64,000 bases of DNA, from the NCBI RefSeq assembly GCF_900090325.1, contig NZ_FMHW01000002.1, forward strand, positions 4,837,001-4,901,000. The letters are read 5' to 3'. The position numbers and the translations under genes were made by a program. This document shows, piece by piece, positions 1-10,402 of the stretch. Numbering within the stretch: the first letter of the stretch is position 1; the number at the start of each line of letters is the position of its first letter. The notes under the pieces were generated by a model that did not search any database, was not told where the DNA came from, and saw nothing but the letters and a program-made list of their open reading frames with translations. The DNA comes from Micromonospora pallida (lineage in GTDB: Bacteria; Actinomycetota; Actinomycetes; Mycobacteriales; Micromonosporaceae).

Positions 1-2435
1 ATCTGTCGTTCCAGGTCGGTCTGGTGCAGTGCCAGCGGCGGACGCAGCCCGCCGCGTTCGCCGTACGGCCGGGTCTGCTCGATCGAGGGCGGACCACCGT
101 CGCCGGTCAGCGCCGACCGGTTGCCGGTCTCGACCCCGCCGGTCGCCATCTCCGCGACATCGTCGTTGATACGCCGGAAGTCCACTTCGTCGTTGACGTA
201 CGTGACGTCCGGCAGGGTTCTGCCATCCCGAACCTCCTCGGCGAGATCCTGCTGCTGGTAGCAGAGGCGTTCCTGCTCCCGTCCTCCTGCCAGGAACTGA
301 TCAGCGAGGGCCCGCTTTCCGCTCCGGTACGCCTCATGAGCACGCCTGATGAGCCAGCGCGCCTGGTCGTAGTAGCTCTCCGCCTCATCACGAAGTTCCC
401 TGGCGAGGTCGTCCCGCCGTCGCTCCTCGAACCAGGCGCGTTGGGCCTCGTAGTAGCCGCGGTAGCGGCGGCGCTCGAGCGCCTCCCGCTCCGCTGCCCA
501 CGTGGCGTCGTACCACTCGGGGGTTCTTGGCACCGGCTCGGGCGAATGCTGGGGCATCGGTCCCAGGTCAGGGGGCGGCGGAGCCGAATCTCGCGGTTGG
601 GGCGTCTTCGGTTCCAGTGCCTCCAGCAGGGAGAGGTCAAGCGAAGATCGGTCCTGTCCCTCCCCCTTCGGCTGAGCGAAGCTGGCCGGCAGTGTTGGCG
701 CAGGTGCGCGCACTACCGGCGGATTGGACACAGGCGCCGAGTTGGCCATCGGCCCGGCAGCCGTATTGGTCACGGTGGTGACCGGTGGGGCCGTTCCGGA
801 GTTCACCGTGGGACTCGGGCCGGGCGGGACGGTCGAGCCGAGGCCTGGTGTCACGGGAACAGCCGGAGCGGCAGCCACCGTGGGCGAACCGATGGTGCCC
901 ACGGCAGAGGCAGTGGGGGCCGGCGATGCCATTCCGGTGGAGCTGGTCGTGGTCGACAGGTCGGGGGCGGGCGCGGTGACCGGAGATGCGGCCAGCATCG
1001 GATCCGCCGTGACGGCCGACAGGGTCGGCGTTGCCGTAACCGGAGCAGGTGCCGTCGAGGGGGTGGCCGCCGACAACGGCGGCGCAGCGGCGGTCACCGG
1101 CTCGGACGCGGCCTGCGGCGAAGCACCTGTCCGATGGTCGGCCGGCACGCCCGACTCGACGGAACCGCTGGTCGGCAACTTCGGCTCCAGCAGCTCCGGA
1201 CCTGGGGAGCTCTCCATTCCGTACGCCCGGGACACCGCCGTGCTCGTCCCGACATCGTCACCACCGAGGTCGGAGGTCGTCCGTGGGCTGGGGACGGCCG
1301 GAGTTGCTGCGTCGGATAGCGGGGGCGGGGAGGTCGAGTCGGCTGGCGGGACGGTGGGCATGGCTGGGCCCGGGTCGACCACCAACGCAGACGGTGAGCT
1401 CAGGGGGGTACTGGTCAGGGCGTTCAGCCGGCCGTCGAGTCGCGCCTGGAGCGCCGCGTCGCTCTGGCTGACCATCGAGCCGGTGGCTCCGGAGGCGGCA
1501 GCACGGGCAGCGTCTTCAAGGCCGACGAGGCCGCCGCCGGTCGCCAGGCTGGCCGCCTGATCGGCGATCATCTCGCCGGTCATCTCGCGGCCGAGGTTCT
1601 CGGCGAACTGACCGCCTCGGCTGCTGGCGTGCTTCCCCAGGCCGGCCAGCGGAGCGGCAGCGCCGCCGGCGAGACCACCCAGGGCCGAGGTGCCGAGGTC
1701 GGCGAGGTCCACGCCGTCCCGGCGGCCGGTCGAGTTCTGGTAGCCCTGGATAGCCAGGTTGACGCCGCCTTCCTCGGCGGCCTCGAACAGTCCGCCCCGT
1801 AGCACGTTGCGGCCCAACCCACGCAGGCCGTCCTTGGTGACCTGCTTCGCGGCCCGCTCGGTCGCCTCCTGCATTCCCTTCTTGAGAGTCTTCCGTGCGA
1901 GCTGCGCGATCAGCTTCTTGAAGATCTGCTGCACGACGAACCGGGTGGCGGCGATCACGGCGCCTGCGGCCGGTGAGGCCGCGCCCGCAGTGAGAACCAC
2001 CGCCACCGTCATGCCGAGCAACTCGACCACCAGGATGCCCAGCTCGATCCAGACCTCGAGCTTGGCGCCCTCGATGTCACAGCCGCATTCCTCGACGAGC
2101 CGGCCGAGGTCGGTGCTCACCGCGAGCAGGAGCGGCAGGGGAGCTTCGTCCCCCTCGGCGACCTTCCGCCAGGCGGCGTCGAAGGCTTCCGCGACCGCCC
2201 CCACGGCCCCGTACCCACTGAGCACCTCGCCAGCGGCGGTGGCGGCGTCGTCGCGCGGACCCGCCAGCGCGGCAGCCACGCTGTACCACTCGTCGGCGAG
2301 ATCCCAGACGACGCGTTCGTTTCCCTCGGGCCACTCGACGCCGACCACCCAGTCGAGCGCCTCGTAGATCCAACCCGGCAACTGCCAGGGGCAGAAGTCG
2401 AGGGGGTGCGGGATCGGACTCGGCAGTACGGTCAC
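1..2435 (-). CDS. CpnT-like N-terminal domain protein, probable polymorphic toxin carrier (3' end outside window)
   Basis: Long reading frame open from a GTG at 2435 (GGGAG five bases upstream) to the window edge, at least 811 residues. The N-terminus (LPSPIPHPLDFCPWQLPGW, then a helical stretch with VEWPEGNE) resembles the WXG100-like N-terminal domain of the mycobacterial outer-membrane channel/toxin CpnT. An Ala/Gly-rich hydrophobic segment follows (about residues 115-250), then a Pro/Ala/Thr/Ser-rich linker (about 330-600), then a charged Arg/Glu-rich coiled region (about 630-730). That order of secretion domain, linker and C-terminal cargo is typical of type VII-exported polymorphic toxins, but the catalytic tail lies outside the window, so its activity is unknown. 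It follows the WXG-like gene by 18 bases in the same operon. Confidence 0.7.
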   Translation of the reverse strand, partial: MTVLPSPIPHPLDFCPWQLPGWIYEALDWVVGVEWPEGNERVVWDLADEWYSVAAALAGPRDDAATAAGEVLSGYGAVGAVAEAFDAAWRKVAEGDEAPLPLLLAVSTDLGRLVEECGCDIEGAKLEVWIELGILVVELLGMTVAVVLTAGAASPAAGAVIAATRFVVQQIFKKLIAQLARKTLKKGMQEATERAAKQVTKDGLRGLGRNVLRGGLFEAAEEGGVNLAIQGYQNSTGRRDGVDLADLGTSALGGLAGGAAAPLAGLGKHASSRGGQFAENLGREMTGEMIADQAASLATGGGLVGLEDAARAAASGATGSMVSQSDAALQARLDGRLNALTSTPLSSPSALVVDPGPAMPTVPPADSTSPPPLSDAATPAVPSPRTTSDLGGDDVGTSTAVSRAYGMESSPGPELLEPKLPTSGSVESGVPADHRTGASPQAASEPVTAAAPPLSAATPSTAPAPVTATPTLSAVTADPMLAASPVTAPAPDLSTTTSSTGMASPAPTASAVGTIGSPTVAAAPAVPVTPGLGSTVPPGPSPTVNSGTAPPVTTVTNTAAGPMANSAPVSNPPVVRAPAPTLPASFAQPKGEGQDRSSLDLSLLEALEPKTPQPRDSAPPPPDLGPMPQHSPEPVPRTPEWYDATWAAEREALERRRYRGYYEAQRAWFEERRRDDLARELRDEAESYYDQARWLIRRAHEAYRSGKRALADQFLAGGREQERLCYQQQDLAEEVRDGRTLPDVTYVNDEVDFRRINDDVAEMATGGVETGNRSALTGDGGPPSIEQTRPYGERGGLRPPLALHQTDLERQ

Positions 2436-2453
2436 ACCGGCTCCCCTGACCGG

Positions 2454-2810
2454 TCAGGGGACATCGTGTCGGGGCTGCTTGCTCACCCGATCGAAGCGGC
2501 CGGCGTTGCCGGTGTCGGTTTCCACGTTGGCGTTCACCGACCGCACCACGTCCGCGCCGAGCCCCTCGATGTGCCGGCCCAGCCCTTCCCAGGCACGCAA
2601 CACGGTCGCCTCCAGCCCTCGGTAGGTCCTCTCGAACGCACCGCCGATGTCGTCGCGGCCCCAGGGCCGCTGGGCACTCGCCGTCGCGATCTCCGCGCCA
2701 AGGCCGTCGCGTCGTGCCCGGACCGCACGGCCGGCCAGCGAGAGGTCCGCGCCGCCGCGTCGGGCGCGTTGTGGGTCGAGCCAGAGCTGTCCGTCACCCA
2801 CGCCGTTCAC
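2454..2810 (-). CDS. Small WXG100/ESX-like helical protein
   Basis: 118-residue, mostly helical soluble protein with no signal peptide. It has the size and amphipathic helix-turn-helix pattern of ESX/WXG100 substrates, including a W-x-G-like [12 protein letters not shown] near residues 80-90. The GTG start at 2810 overlaps the end of the YbaB-like gene by 17 bases and the large toxin-like gene follows 18 bases later, so the three are probably co-transcribed and coupled. By analogy it would pair with, or guide the export of, the large CpnT-like protein. A second in-frame GTG lies at 2801, so the exact start is unsure. Family placement rests on size, pattern and context rather than on a decisive motif. 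Confidence 0.6.
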   Translation of the reverse strand: MNGVGDGQLWLDPQRARRGGADLSLAGRAVRARRDGLGAEIATASAQRPWGRDDIGGAFERTYRGLEATVLRAWEGLGRHIEGLGADVVRSVNANVETDTGNAGRFDRVSKQPRHDVP

Positions 2811-3219
2811 CGCCGTAGCCCATAATCGCGTCGGTCCGGCCGAGCAGGGCGCCGAAGTCGCCCGACCGGAGGAAGTCCGGCGACCCGGAGTTGGCAGGCA
2901 GGTAGCTGGCGACCAGGTTCTGGACGGCGGCCGTCGCGGCGTTGGTGGCCCGCTGCACCGTCGAGGTGATCTTGCGGCTCAGCGCCTGGGCGTCACGGTT
3001 CTGGTAGACCGACGGTTGCAGCTCAACGGAGATGAGTTGGCCCCGAGCGCCGACGGTGGCGGTCACCTGGCCGTCGTCGGACCGCTCCGTGACCCGCAGT
3101 TCGGCCAACCGGACCTGGAGTTCGTCCAATCCGGAACGTAGCTGCTGGTACTGGCCGTACACCTCGTCGAACCGCGCCCGCAACGCGCGGTTCGCGTCCC
3201 GGTCCACGCTCTCCGCCAA
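2794..3219 (-). CDS. YbaB/EbfC family nucleoid-associated-like protein
   Basis: 141 residues. An N-terminal coiled coil (about 8-45, [19 protein letters not shown]) is followed by the beta-strand core typical of YbaB/Ebf[17 protein letters not shown] at about 53-68 and an amphipathic C-terminal helix. Classical YbaB proteins are dimeric DNA-binding proteins. In actinomycetes, divergent copies like this often head operons that encode WXG-like and large type VII-secreted proteins, as here, and may serve as chaperone or partner. First gene of the minus-strand operon, divergent from the deaminase/SUKH gene with 77 bases between the starts. Confidence 0.8.
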   Translation of the reverse strand: MAESVDRDANRALRARFDEVYGQYQQLRSGLDELQVRLAELRVTERSDDGQVTATVGARGQLISVELQPSVYQNRDAQALSRKITSTVQRATNAATAAVQNLVASYLPANSGSPDFLRSGDFGALLGRTDAIMGYGGERRG

Positions 3220-3284
3220 TGCCCGCTCCCATCACCTTGGGTAGGCCAGACCATACCGGGGCGTGATTGGTTCGTGGGGTCGGG

Positions 3285-3290
3285 TAACTT
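3285..3290 (+). promoter_or_regulatory. Candidate -10 box for a leaderless transcript
   Basis: TAACTT ends six bases before the GTG at 3297, the spacing expected when transcription begins at the start codon. No Shine-Dalgarno sequence precedes this GTG, which supports leaderless initiation. Inferred from spacing only. Confidence 0.5.
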
Positions 3291-3296
3291 CAGCGC

Positions 3297-4529
3297 GTGA
3301 TCGACCGCCAACAGGCCGAGCAGCTTGCCACCGTTTGGGCGCGACGTGACTCGCAGCGCCTCGGACACGAGTGCGCCCCGCTGGTCGAGGAGTTCGACCT
3401 CGGATACGTGATCTCATCCACGGTGGCCGGTGACGTTCCGACACTCCCAGGTGACCTGCCGACCACCGTCGTCGACCGGGAAACCGGCGAGGTCTCGCAC
3501 TGGCCACGCCTGCCGGCGGACGTCATCGCACAGACGTACCGGCAGCGTCGGCCGAGCCAGCCGGCACCCCGCACCGTCGACCCGGCCGCCCAACTGCTGC
3601 GGGAGATCCGGCGACTGCCCACCCCCGGCACCACCGCACATCTGACCCTCGACGGCCGTACGTACGTCGCCCAGGGCGCGAAGGGCGACCTCGACCTGAA
3701 CCACCACCCCCTCGTCCAGGGCTACCTGAGCAGCCTTCCCGCCGGCCATCTGGTACGGGGCGGGGACCGGCACGCCGAACTGATCGTCGTCTCCGACGTC
3801 CTGCACGAGTACGACCACCAACGCGCCCTCCAGGGGCAGCATCCGCTGGAGTTCGAGGAGTACCTGTCGCTGCTGGAAAGCGCGCGCATGGAGGTCTTCT
3901 GGGTACGCGAACCAGGCGACCCGGTGGGTGGCCCAGCCGACCAATCATGTGCCTCCTGCATCACGGCCCTGGTGAACCTGAGGCTGCTTCCGTGGCCCGA
4001 CCTCGCCTATACCCGGGAATGGCATCCCGACCCGCAGCCCGTCCCCGACCCCCACCGCTTCCCAGCCGAGGTCGCCCACGCGCTAGCCACTGCCGGCTGG
4101 CAGCAGACGATTTTCAACGAAGCGCTGGCCGCTGGCGCCATTGAAGACACGCTAGAGATCGGTACGGCGGCTCACCGCCACCAGGTCTTTCCCGCTGCCG
4201 AGGAGGCGCTGATCGCCTTTCCTGCCCTGCTCTCCAAGCGGCGCGGCCCGGGCGAGCAGGTCTGGATCAGTCGCTTCACCACGAATCCCCTACGTGCGGC
4301 GCACAGTGCGGCTTCGCTGGCGGACTTCGGGGCGGTGCTTGGTATGCGGCTCTTTCCGATCGGGGCGGAGCGCCCGCGAGAGAGCATCCTCGCCGTGGAC
4401 GAGCTCGGCCGGGTCTTCGCTCTCGACCAGGCCGGCGAGTGGTTCCTCGGCGCGGACATCGACGCCGCGCTGACCACGCTCCTCCTCGGCCGTGCCCCCG
4501 CCCGGGTCCGCGACGACGGCACCTGGTGA
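3297..4529 (+). CDS. YwqJ-type deaminase domain fused to SUKH-3-like domain
   Basis: 410 residues, three regions. Residues 1-75 resemble the small YrhB/Imm35-like beta domain (DLGYVISSTV, TTVVDRETGEVSHWPRLP). Residues about 100-230 look like a YwqJ-family nucleic-acid deaminase domain: a His-Ala-Glu triad (H159, E161) and a Cys-Ala-Ser-Cys motif (C218, C221), the zinc site of the cytidine-deaminase fold. Residues about 255-400 (FPAEVAHALATAGW to WFLGADIDAAL) resemble SUKH-3, a fold common in immunity proteins. YwqJ domains are known as toxin tips and SUKH as immunity domains. Finding both in one cytosolic protein beside a toxin-type operon suggests an immunity-related or self-restrained role. 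Start is a GTG without a ribosome binding site, preceded by a -10 box at leaderless spacing. Confidence 0.65.
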   Translation: MIDRQQAEQLATVWARRDSQRLGHECAPLVEEFDLGYVISSTVAGDVPTLPGDLPTTVVDRETGEVSHWPRLPADVIAQTYRQRRPSQPAPRTVDPAAQLLREIRRLPTPGTTAHLTLDGRTYVAQGAKGDLDLNHHPLVQGYLSSLPAGHLVRGGDRHAELIVVSDVLHEYDHQRALQGQHPLEFEEYLSLLESARMEVFWVREPGDPVGGPADQSCASCITALVNLRLLPWPDLAYTREWHPDPQPVPDPHRFPAEVAHALATAGWQQTIFNEALAAGAIEDTLEIGTAAHRHQVFPAAEEALIAFPALLSKRRGPGEQVWISRFTTNPLRAAHSAASLADFGAVLGMRLFPIGAERPRESILAVDELGRVFALDQAGEWFLGADIDAALTTLLLGRAPARVRDDGTW

Positions 4530-4558
4530 CCGCCCATGTCAGGAGCGGAGAGCCCGCC

Positions 4559-5998
4559 TCACAACTGCACGCCGGTGAGCACCAGCACTCTCGGTTCGGT
4601 GTAGTCGTCCATGGCGCTGCGGACGCCCTCGCGTCCCACGCCGCTGCCCTTCACTCCGCCGTACGGCATCTGGTCGGCCCGGTAGGCGGGCACGTCGCCG
4701 ACGATGACCCCGCCGACCTCGAGGGTGCGGTGGGCGGCGAAGGCGACGTCGACGCGGTGGGTGAAGACGCCGGCCTGGAGGCCGTACGCGGAGTGGTTGA
4801 CGGCGGCGAACGCGGCCTGGTCGTGCTCGACCCGGGCGACCACCAGCACCGGCCCGAACACCTCGTCGGCGCTGACGCGGGCGTCGGCCCGTACCCCGGT
4901 GAGCACGGTGGGTGGGTAGTTTGCGCCGTCGCGTCGGCCGCCGACGTCGATGGTGGCTCCGGCGGTGACCGCTTCGTCCACCCAGGCCTCGACCCGGGTC
5001 GCCGCTTCCTCGGAGATGAGCGGGCCGACGTCGGTGTGGTCGTCGGTGGGGTCGCCGGTCCGTAGTTCCTGGACGGCGGCGACGAGTCGGGGCAGGAACG
5101 CGTCGTAGGTCCATTCGTGCACGTAGACCCGTTGCACGGCGATGCAGGACTGGCCGGCCTGGTAGTTGGCGAAGGTGGCGATGCGGTGTGCGGCGTAGGT
5201 GAGGTCTTCGTCGGTGTTCCAGTCCTCGCAGATGATCGCTGCCGCGTTGCCGCCGAGTTCGAGGGTGACGTGTTTGTCGGGGACGGCGCGGCGGATCGCG
5301 GCGCCGACCGGTCCGGAGCCGGTGAACGACACGACCGGCAGGCGCGGGTCGGCGACGAGTGCGGCGGCGCGCTCGTTGGGCAGGGGCAGCACCGAGAACA
5401 TCCCGTCGGGCAGCGCGGTCTCGGCGAGGATCTCGCCGAGCAGCAGCGCGGTGAGCGGGGTGGCGGGGGCCGGTTTGACGATGATCGGTGTGCCGACGGC
5501 GAGGGCTGGGGCGACCTTGTGGGCGACCAGGTTGAGCGGGAAGTTGAACGGGGTGATGCCGAGTACGGGGCCTCGGGGCACCCGTCGGACCAGGGCGATC
5601 CGTCCGGTGGCGGTGGGGTCGGTGTCGAGGCGTTGCAGTTGTCCGGTGAAGCGTCGGGCTTCTTCGGCGGCCCAGCGGAAGGTGGAGACGGCGCGGTCGA
5701 CCTCGACGCGGGCCCATTTGATCGGTTTGCCGTTCTCGGCGGTGATCAGTTGGGCGGTCTCCTCGGCCCGTTCGGCGAGGCGGCGGGAGACGTGGTCCAG
5801 GGCTGCCGCCCGGACGTGCGCGGGCAGGGCTGCGGCCTCCGCGGCTACTTCGGCGGCTGCCGCTACGGCCACTTCGACCTGTTCCGGGGTGGCCTGACTG
5901 GTACGCCCGATCATGCGCCCGTCGTATGGATGGTGGACGGTCGACTCGGACTCGCCGTGGACGGGACGACCGGCGACGAAGAAGGCACGGGACTCCAC
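4559..5998 (-). CDS. Aldehyde dehydrogenase family protein
   Basis: 479 residues, full length for the NAD(P)-dependent aldehyde dehydrogenase superfamily. Visible landmarks: the cofactor-domain motif TPFNFPLN (about 166), FTGSGPVG, the general base Glu247 in TLELGG, and the nucleophile Cys285 in AGQSCIAVQR. The C-terminal EVFGPVL and PYGGVKGSG motifs are present. Sequence character is closest to the branch holding lactaldehyde, succinate-semialdehyde and non-phosphorylating glyceraldehyde-3-phosphate dehydrogenases; the substrate cannot be assigned. It stands alone, convergent with the deaminase/SUKH gene (29 bases apart) and divergent from the first subtilase. Confidence 0.9.
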   Translation of the reverse strand: MESRAFFVAGRPVHGESESTVHHPYDGRMIGRTSQATPEQVEVAVAAAAEVAAEAAALPAHVRAAALDHVSRRLAERAEETAQLITAENGKPIKWARVEVDRAVSTFRWAAEEARRFTGQLQRLDTDPTATGRIALVRRVPRGPVLGITPFNFPLNLVAHKVAPALAVGTPIIVKPAPATPLTALLLGEILAETALPDGMFSVLPLPNERAAALVADPRLPVVSFTGSGPVGAAIRRAVPDKHVTLELGGNAAAIICEDWNTDEDLTYAAHRIATFANYQAGQSCIAVQRVYVHEWTYDAFLPRLVAAVQELRTGDPTDDHTDVGPLISEEAATRVEAWVDEAVTAGATIDVGGRRDGANYPPTVLTGVRADARVSADEVFGPVLVVARVEHDQAAFAAVNHSAYGLQAGVFTHRVDVAFAAHRTLEVGGVIVGDVPAYRADQMPYGGVKGSGVGREGVRSAMDDYTEPRVLVLTGVQL

Positions 5999-6255
5999 AG
6001 ACCGAGCCTAGATGACGGCCATCATCACGGAAACGGTCGCAGCGAGCCTCACTGGCCGCGAATTCGGTGGCGAACACGGCAGGCGGGTTGCGACCACCGC
6101 CGTAGCGATGCGCCCCTGCGACAGCCAGTCGGATACCCGGCAATCAATCGAAGGGTATCTACATTCACATGCATTCCGTCTAGCATCTCCTCAACTGATC
6201 GTCAGTTGTCGATCACACGTCGTTTGCGTGTCGATCACGGAAGGGACCTGCTCAG

Positions 6256-8484
6256 ATGGCTCTCACTCCCTCCACCAGGCAACGCTGGCGCCTCGGCCTC
6301 GCCACCACCACGGTGGCCGCCGCAGTGGCCTTCGCCGCCCCCGCAACCGCCGCACCCGCCGAGGGTGCCATCCTTCAGGCCGGCGGCGAGACCGCCGTCG
6401 CCGACTCGTACGTCGTGGTGCTCAAGGAGACATCCGTCGCCCGTACCGCGGTCGACTCCTCCGCCCGGAGTCTCGCCCGGGAGTACGGCGGCACGGTCGC
6501 CCGCACCTACCAGAACGCGCTGCGCGGCTTCGAGGTGAAGCTCTCCGAGACGGCAGCCAAGCGGCTCGCCGCCCACCCCTCGGTGAAGTACGTCCAGCAG
6601 AACCACGAGGTCAGCATCGCGGCAACCCAGACGCCCACCCCCTCCTGGGGCCTGGACCGGGTCGACCAGCGCAACCTGCCGCTGAACAACTCGTACACCT
6701 ACCCGAACAACGGCTCGGGCGTGCGGGCGTACATCATCGACACCGGCATCCGGTTCAGCCACGGCGACTTCGGCGGTCGCGCGGTGACCGGCTTCGACGC
6801 CATCGACGGCGGCTCGGCGGACGACTGCAACGGCCACGGCACGCACGTCGCCGGCACGGTCGGCGGCACCGCGTACGGCGTGGCCAAGGGCACCACCCTG
6901 GTCGGCGTACGGGTCCTGGACTGCGGCGGCAGCGGAAGTTACGCCCAGGTCATCGCGGGCATTGACTGGGTGACCGGCGACCACGACCCGGGTGAGCGCG
7001 CGGTGGCCAACATGAGCCTCGGCGGCGGTTTCGACCAGGCCACCAACGACGCGGTGACCGCGTCGATCGCCGACGGTGTCAGCTACGCCCTCGCGGCGGG
7101 CAACGAGTCCGGTTCCAACGCCTGCAACGTCTCGCCGGCCAGCACGCCGAACGCCATCACCGTCGGGGCGACCGAGTCCTCCGACGCCCGGGCCAGCTAC
7201 TCCAACATCGGCACCTGCCTGGACATCTTCGCCCCGGGCAGCGCGATCACCTCGGCCTGGCACACCAACGACACCGCTACCAACACGATCAGCGGCACGT
7301 CGATGGCGAGCCCGCACGTGGCCGGCGCGGCCGCGCTGGTGCTCGCCGCGAACCCGGCGTACACGCCGCAGCAGGTCCGCGACAAGCTGGTGAACGACGC
7401 CACCAACAACGTGGTGACCAACCCGGGCACCGGTTCGCCGAACAAGCTGCTCTACACCGGCAACATCGTCCCGCCGACCCAGGACTTCAGCATCAGCGTG
7501 TCCCCGGCCGCCGGTTCGGTCAACCCGGGCGGGTCGCTGAGCGCCACGGTGAGCACCACGACCACCATCGGCAACCCGCAGACGGTCAGCCTGACCGCCA
7601 GTGGCCTGCCGGCCGGGGCGACCGCGAGCTTCAGCCCGGCGTCGATCAGCACCGGTGGCTCGTCCGCCCTGACCATCGCCACCACCGGCAGCACCGGGCC
7701 GGGCACGTACACGGTGACCATCACCGCGACCGGGCCGGTCACCACGCAGAGCACGTCGTACGCCCTGACCGTCAACGGGCCGCCCGGCTGCTCGCAGACC
7801 AACAACACCGACGCCACGATCTCCGACAACAGCACCGTGGAGAGTTCGATCACCATCTCGGGCTGCGCCGGTAACGCCTCGGCGTCCAGCACCGTGCAGG
7901 TGGCGATCGTGCACACCTACATCGGGGACCTGGTGGTCAGCCTGATCGCGCCGGACGGCAGCGCGTACGTCTTGCACAACCGCACCGGCGGTTCTGCCGA
8001 CAACATCAACCAGACCTACCCGGTGAACCTCTCCTCGGAGGCGTCGAACGGCACCTGGAAGCTGCGGGTGCAGGATGCCGCCAGCGGTGACGTCGGCTAC
8101 CTCGACACCTGGACCCTGAAGCTCAACGGGACGACCCCGCCGACCTGTGGCGGCACCAACGGCACCGACGTGACCATCGGTGACAACACCACGGTCACCA
8201 GCCCCATCGCCGTCAGCGGCTGCACCGGCAACGCGTCGGCCGCCAGCACCGTGCAGGTGGCGATCGTGCACACCTACATCGGGGACCTCGTGGTCACCCT
8301 GGTCGCCCCGGACGGCAGCGCCTACGTCCTGCACAACCGCACCGGCGGCTCGACCGACAACCTGAACCAGACCTACACGGTCAACCTGTCGTCCGAGCCC
8401 CGCAACGGCACCTGGACCCTGCGGGTTCAGGATGCCGCCGCCGGTGACGTCGGCTACCTGAACAGCTGGACCCTGACCCTGTAA
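6256..8484 (+). CDS. Secreted S8 subtilisin-like protease with two P-domain-like repeats
   Basis: 742 residues. Sec signal peptide (Arg-rich n-region, hydrophobic core to about 32, AXA cleavage), an inhibitor-I9 propeptide (about 48-112, ending VKYVQQNHEV), and a proteinase-K-like catalytic domain with Asp162 (YIIDTGI), His194 (NGHGTHVAGT) and Ser349 (GTSMASPHVAG). After about residue 410 comes an Ig-like beta domain (FSISVSPAAGSVNPGGS), then two closely similar P/Homo-B-like modules of about 110 residues, each with VAIVHTYIGDLVV and WTLKL or WTLTL endings. P domains stabilise or target convertase-type proteases. GAAGGGA precedes the ATG. The paralogue that follows has a single P module and no Ig domain. 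Confidence 0.95.
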   Translation: MALTPSTRQRWRLGLATTTVAAAVAFAAPATAAPAEGAILQAGGETAVADSYVVVLKETSVARTAVDSSARSLAREYGGTVARTYQNALRGFEVKLSETAAKRLAAHPSVKYVQQNHEVSIAATQTPTPSWGLDRVDQRNLPLNNSYTYPNNGSGVRAYIIDTGIRFSHGDFGGRAVTGFDAIDGGSADDCNGHGTHVAGTVGGTAYGVAKGTTLVGVRVLDCGGSGSYAQVIAGIDWVTGDHDPGERAVANMSLGGGFDQATNDAVTASIADGVSYALAAGNESGSNACNVSPASTPNAITVGATESSDARASYSNIGTCLDIFAPGSAITSAWHTNDTATNTISGTSMASPHVAGAAALVLAANPAYTPQQVRDKLVNDATNNVVTNPGTGSPNKLLYTGNIVPPTQDFSISVSPAAGSVNPGGSLSATVSTTTTIGNPQTVSLTASGLPAGATASFSPASISTGGSSALTIATTGSTGPGTYTVTITATGPVTTQSTSYALTVNGPPGCSQTNNTDATISDNSTVESSITISGCAGNASASSTVQVAIVHTYIGDLVVSLIAPDGSAYVLHNRTGGSADNINQTYPVNLSSEASNGTWKLRVQDAASGDVGYLDTWTLKLNGTTPPTCGGTNGTDVTIGDNTTVTSPIAVSGCTGNASAASTVQVAIVHTYIGDLVVTLVAPDGSAYVLHNRTGGSTDNLNQTYTVNLSSEPRNGTWTLRVQDAAAGDVGYLNSWTLTL

Positions 8485-8500
8485 ACCCTCCTCGACCGAT

Positions 8501-8533
8501 CGGGCCCCTGCCACGTCGCGTGGCAGGGGCCCG
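8501..8533 (+). terminator. Intrinsic-type terminator hairpin after the first subtilase
   Basis: Perfect 13-base arms (CGGGCCCCTGCCA and its complement) around a 7-base loop, starting 16 bases after the stop codon. No U-tract, as is usual in high-GC actinomycetes. Confidence 0.75.
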
Positions 8534-8599
8534 ACCATGCCGGCGAAGCCCGGACCTCCCTGATCACACAGGGCGACCACCTAGTGACCAGGAGTTCCA

Positions 8600-8750
8600 T
8601 CCCGCAACACCAGACCACTTCGTTGATCACGAATAGATCAACACATCTCTCTATTTCGCTGCGGGTGCCATACGATCCCGATCAATCGATCAGCCTTGAT
8701 CGACCTGCGTGTCGCCGACACGCTGCTCAGCGGGAAGGAACGACCGAGGG
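8600..8750 (+). promoter_or_regulatory. Promoter/leader of second subtilase with TGATC palindromes
   Basis: AT-richer stretch before the second subtilase. It contains GTTGATC-N6-GATCAAC (about 8622-8642) and CGATCA-N4-TGATCG (about 8689-8704). The leader of the first subtilase (about 6195-6240) also carries inverted and direct GTCGATCAC/CTGATCG motifs, which suggests one regulator for both protease genes. The regulator is unknown. Confidence 0.4.
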
Positions 8751-10322
<1,572 letters not shown>

Positions 10323-10342
10323 TCAGCGCCGCACGCCCATTG

Positions 10343-10402
10343 GGTGGTAGGAGGGGTCCCCTGCAGTGCGAAAAGCACCTGCAAGGGACCCCTCCTACCA
10401 CC
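10343..10402. repeat. Palindromic repeat family 1, copy A (bidirectional terminator candidate)
   Basis: Arms of 23 bases (10343-10365 and 10380-10402, one mismatch) around a GTGC-GAAAA-GCAC mini-hairpin, filling the gap between the convergent subtilase and G5 genes and touching the stop codon of the latter. Core GGGACCCCTCCTACCACC is shared with copies near 17.3, 30.45 and 43.8 kb. Confidence 0.8.

Noticed and set aside
24..1560. Long plus-strand frames opposite the CpnT-like gene
   Set aside because: Arg/Gly-rich translations and no ribosome binding site; they mirror the codon bias of the minus-strand gene.
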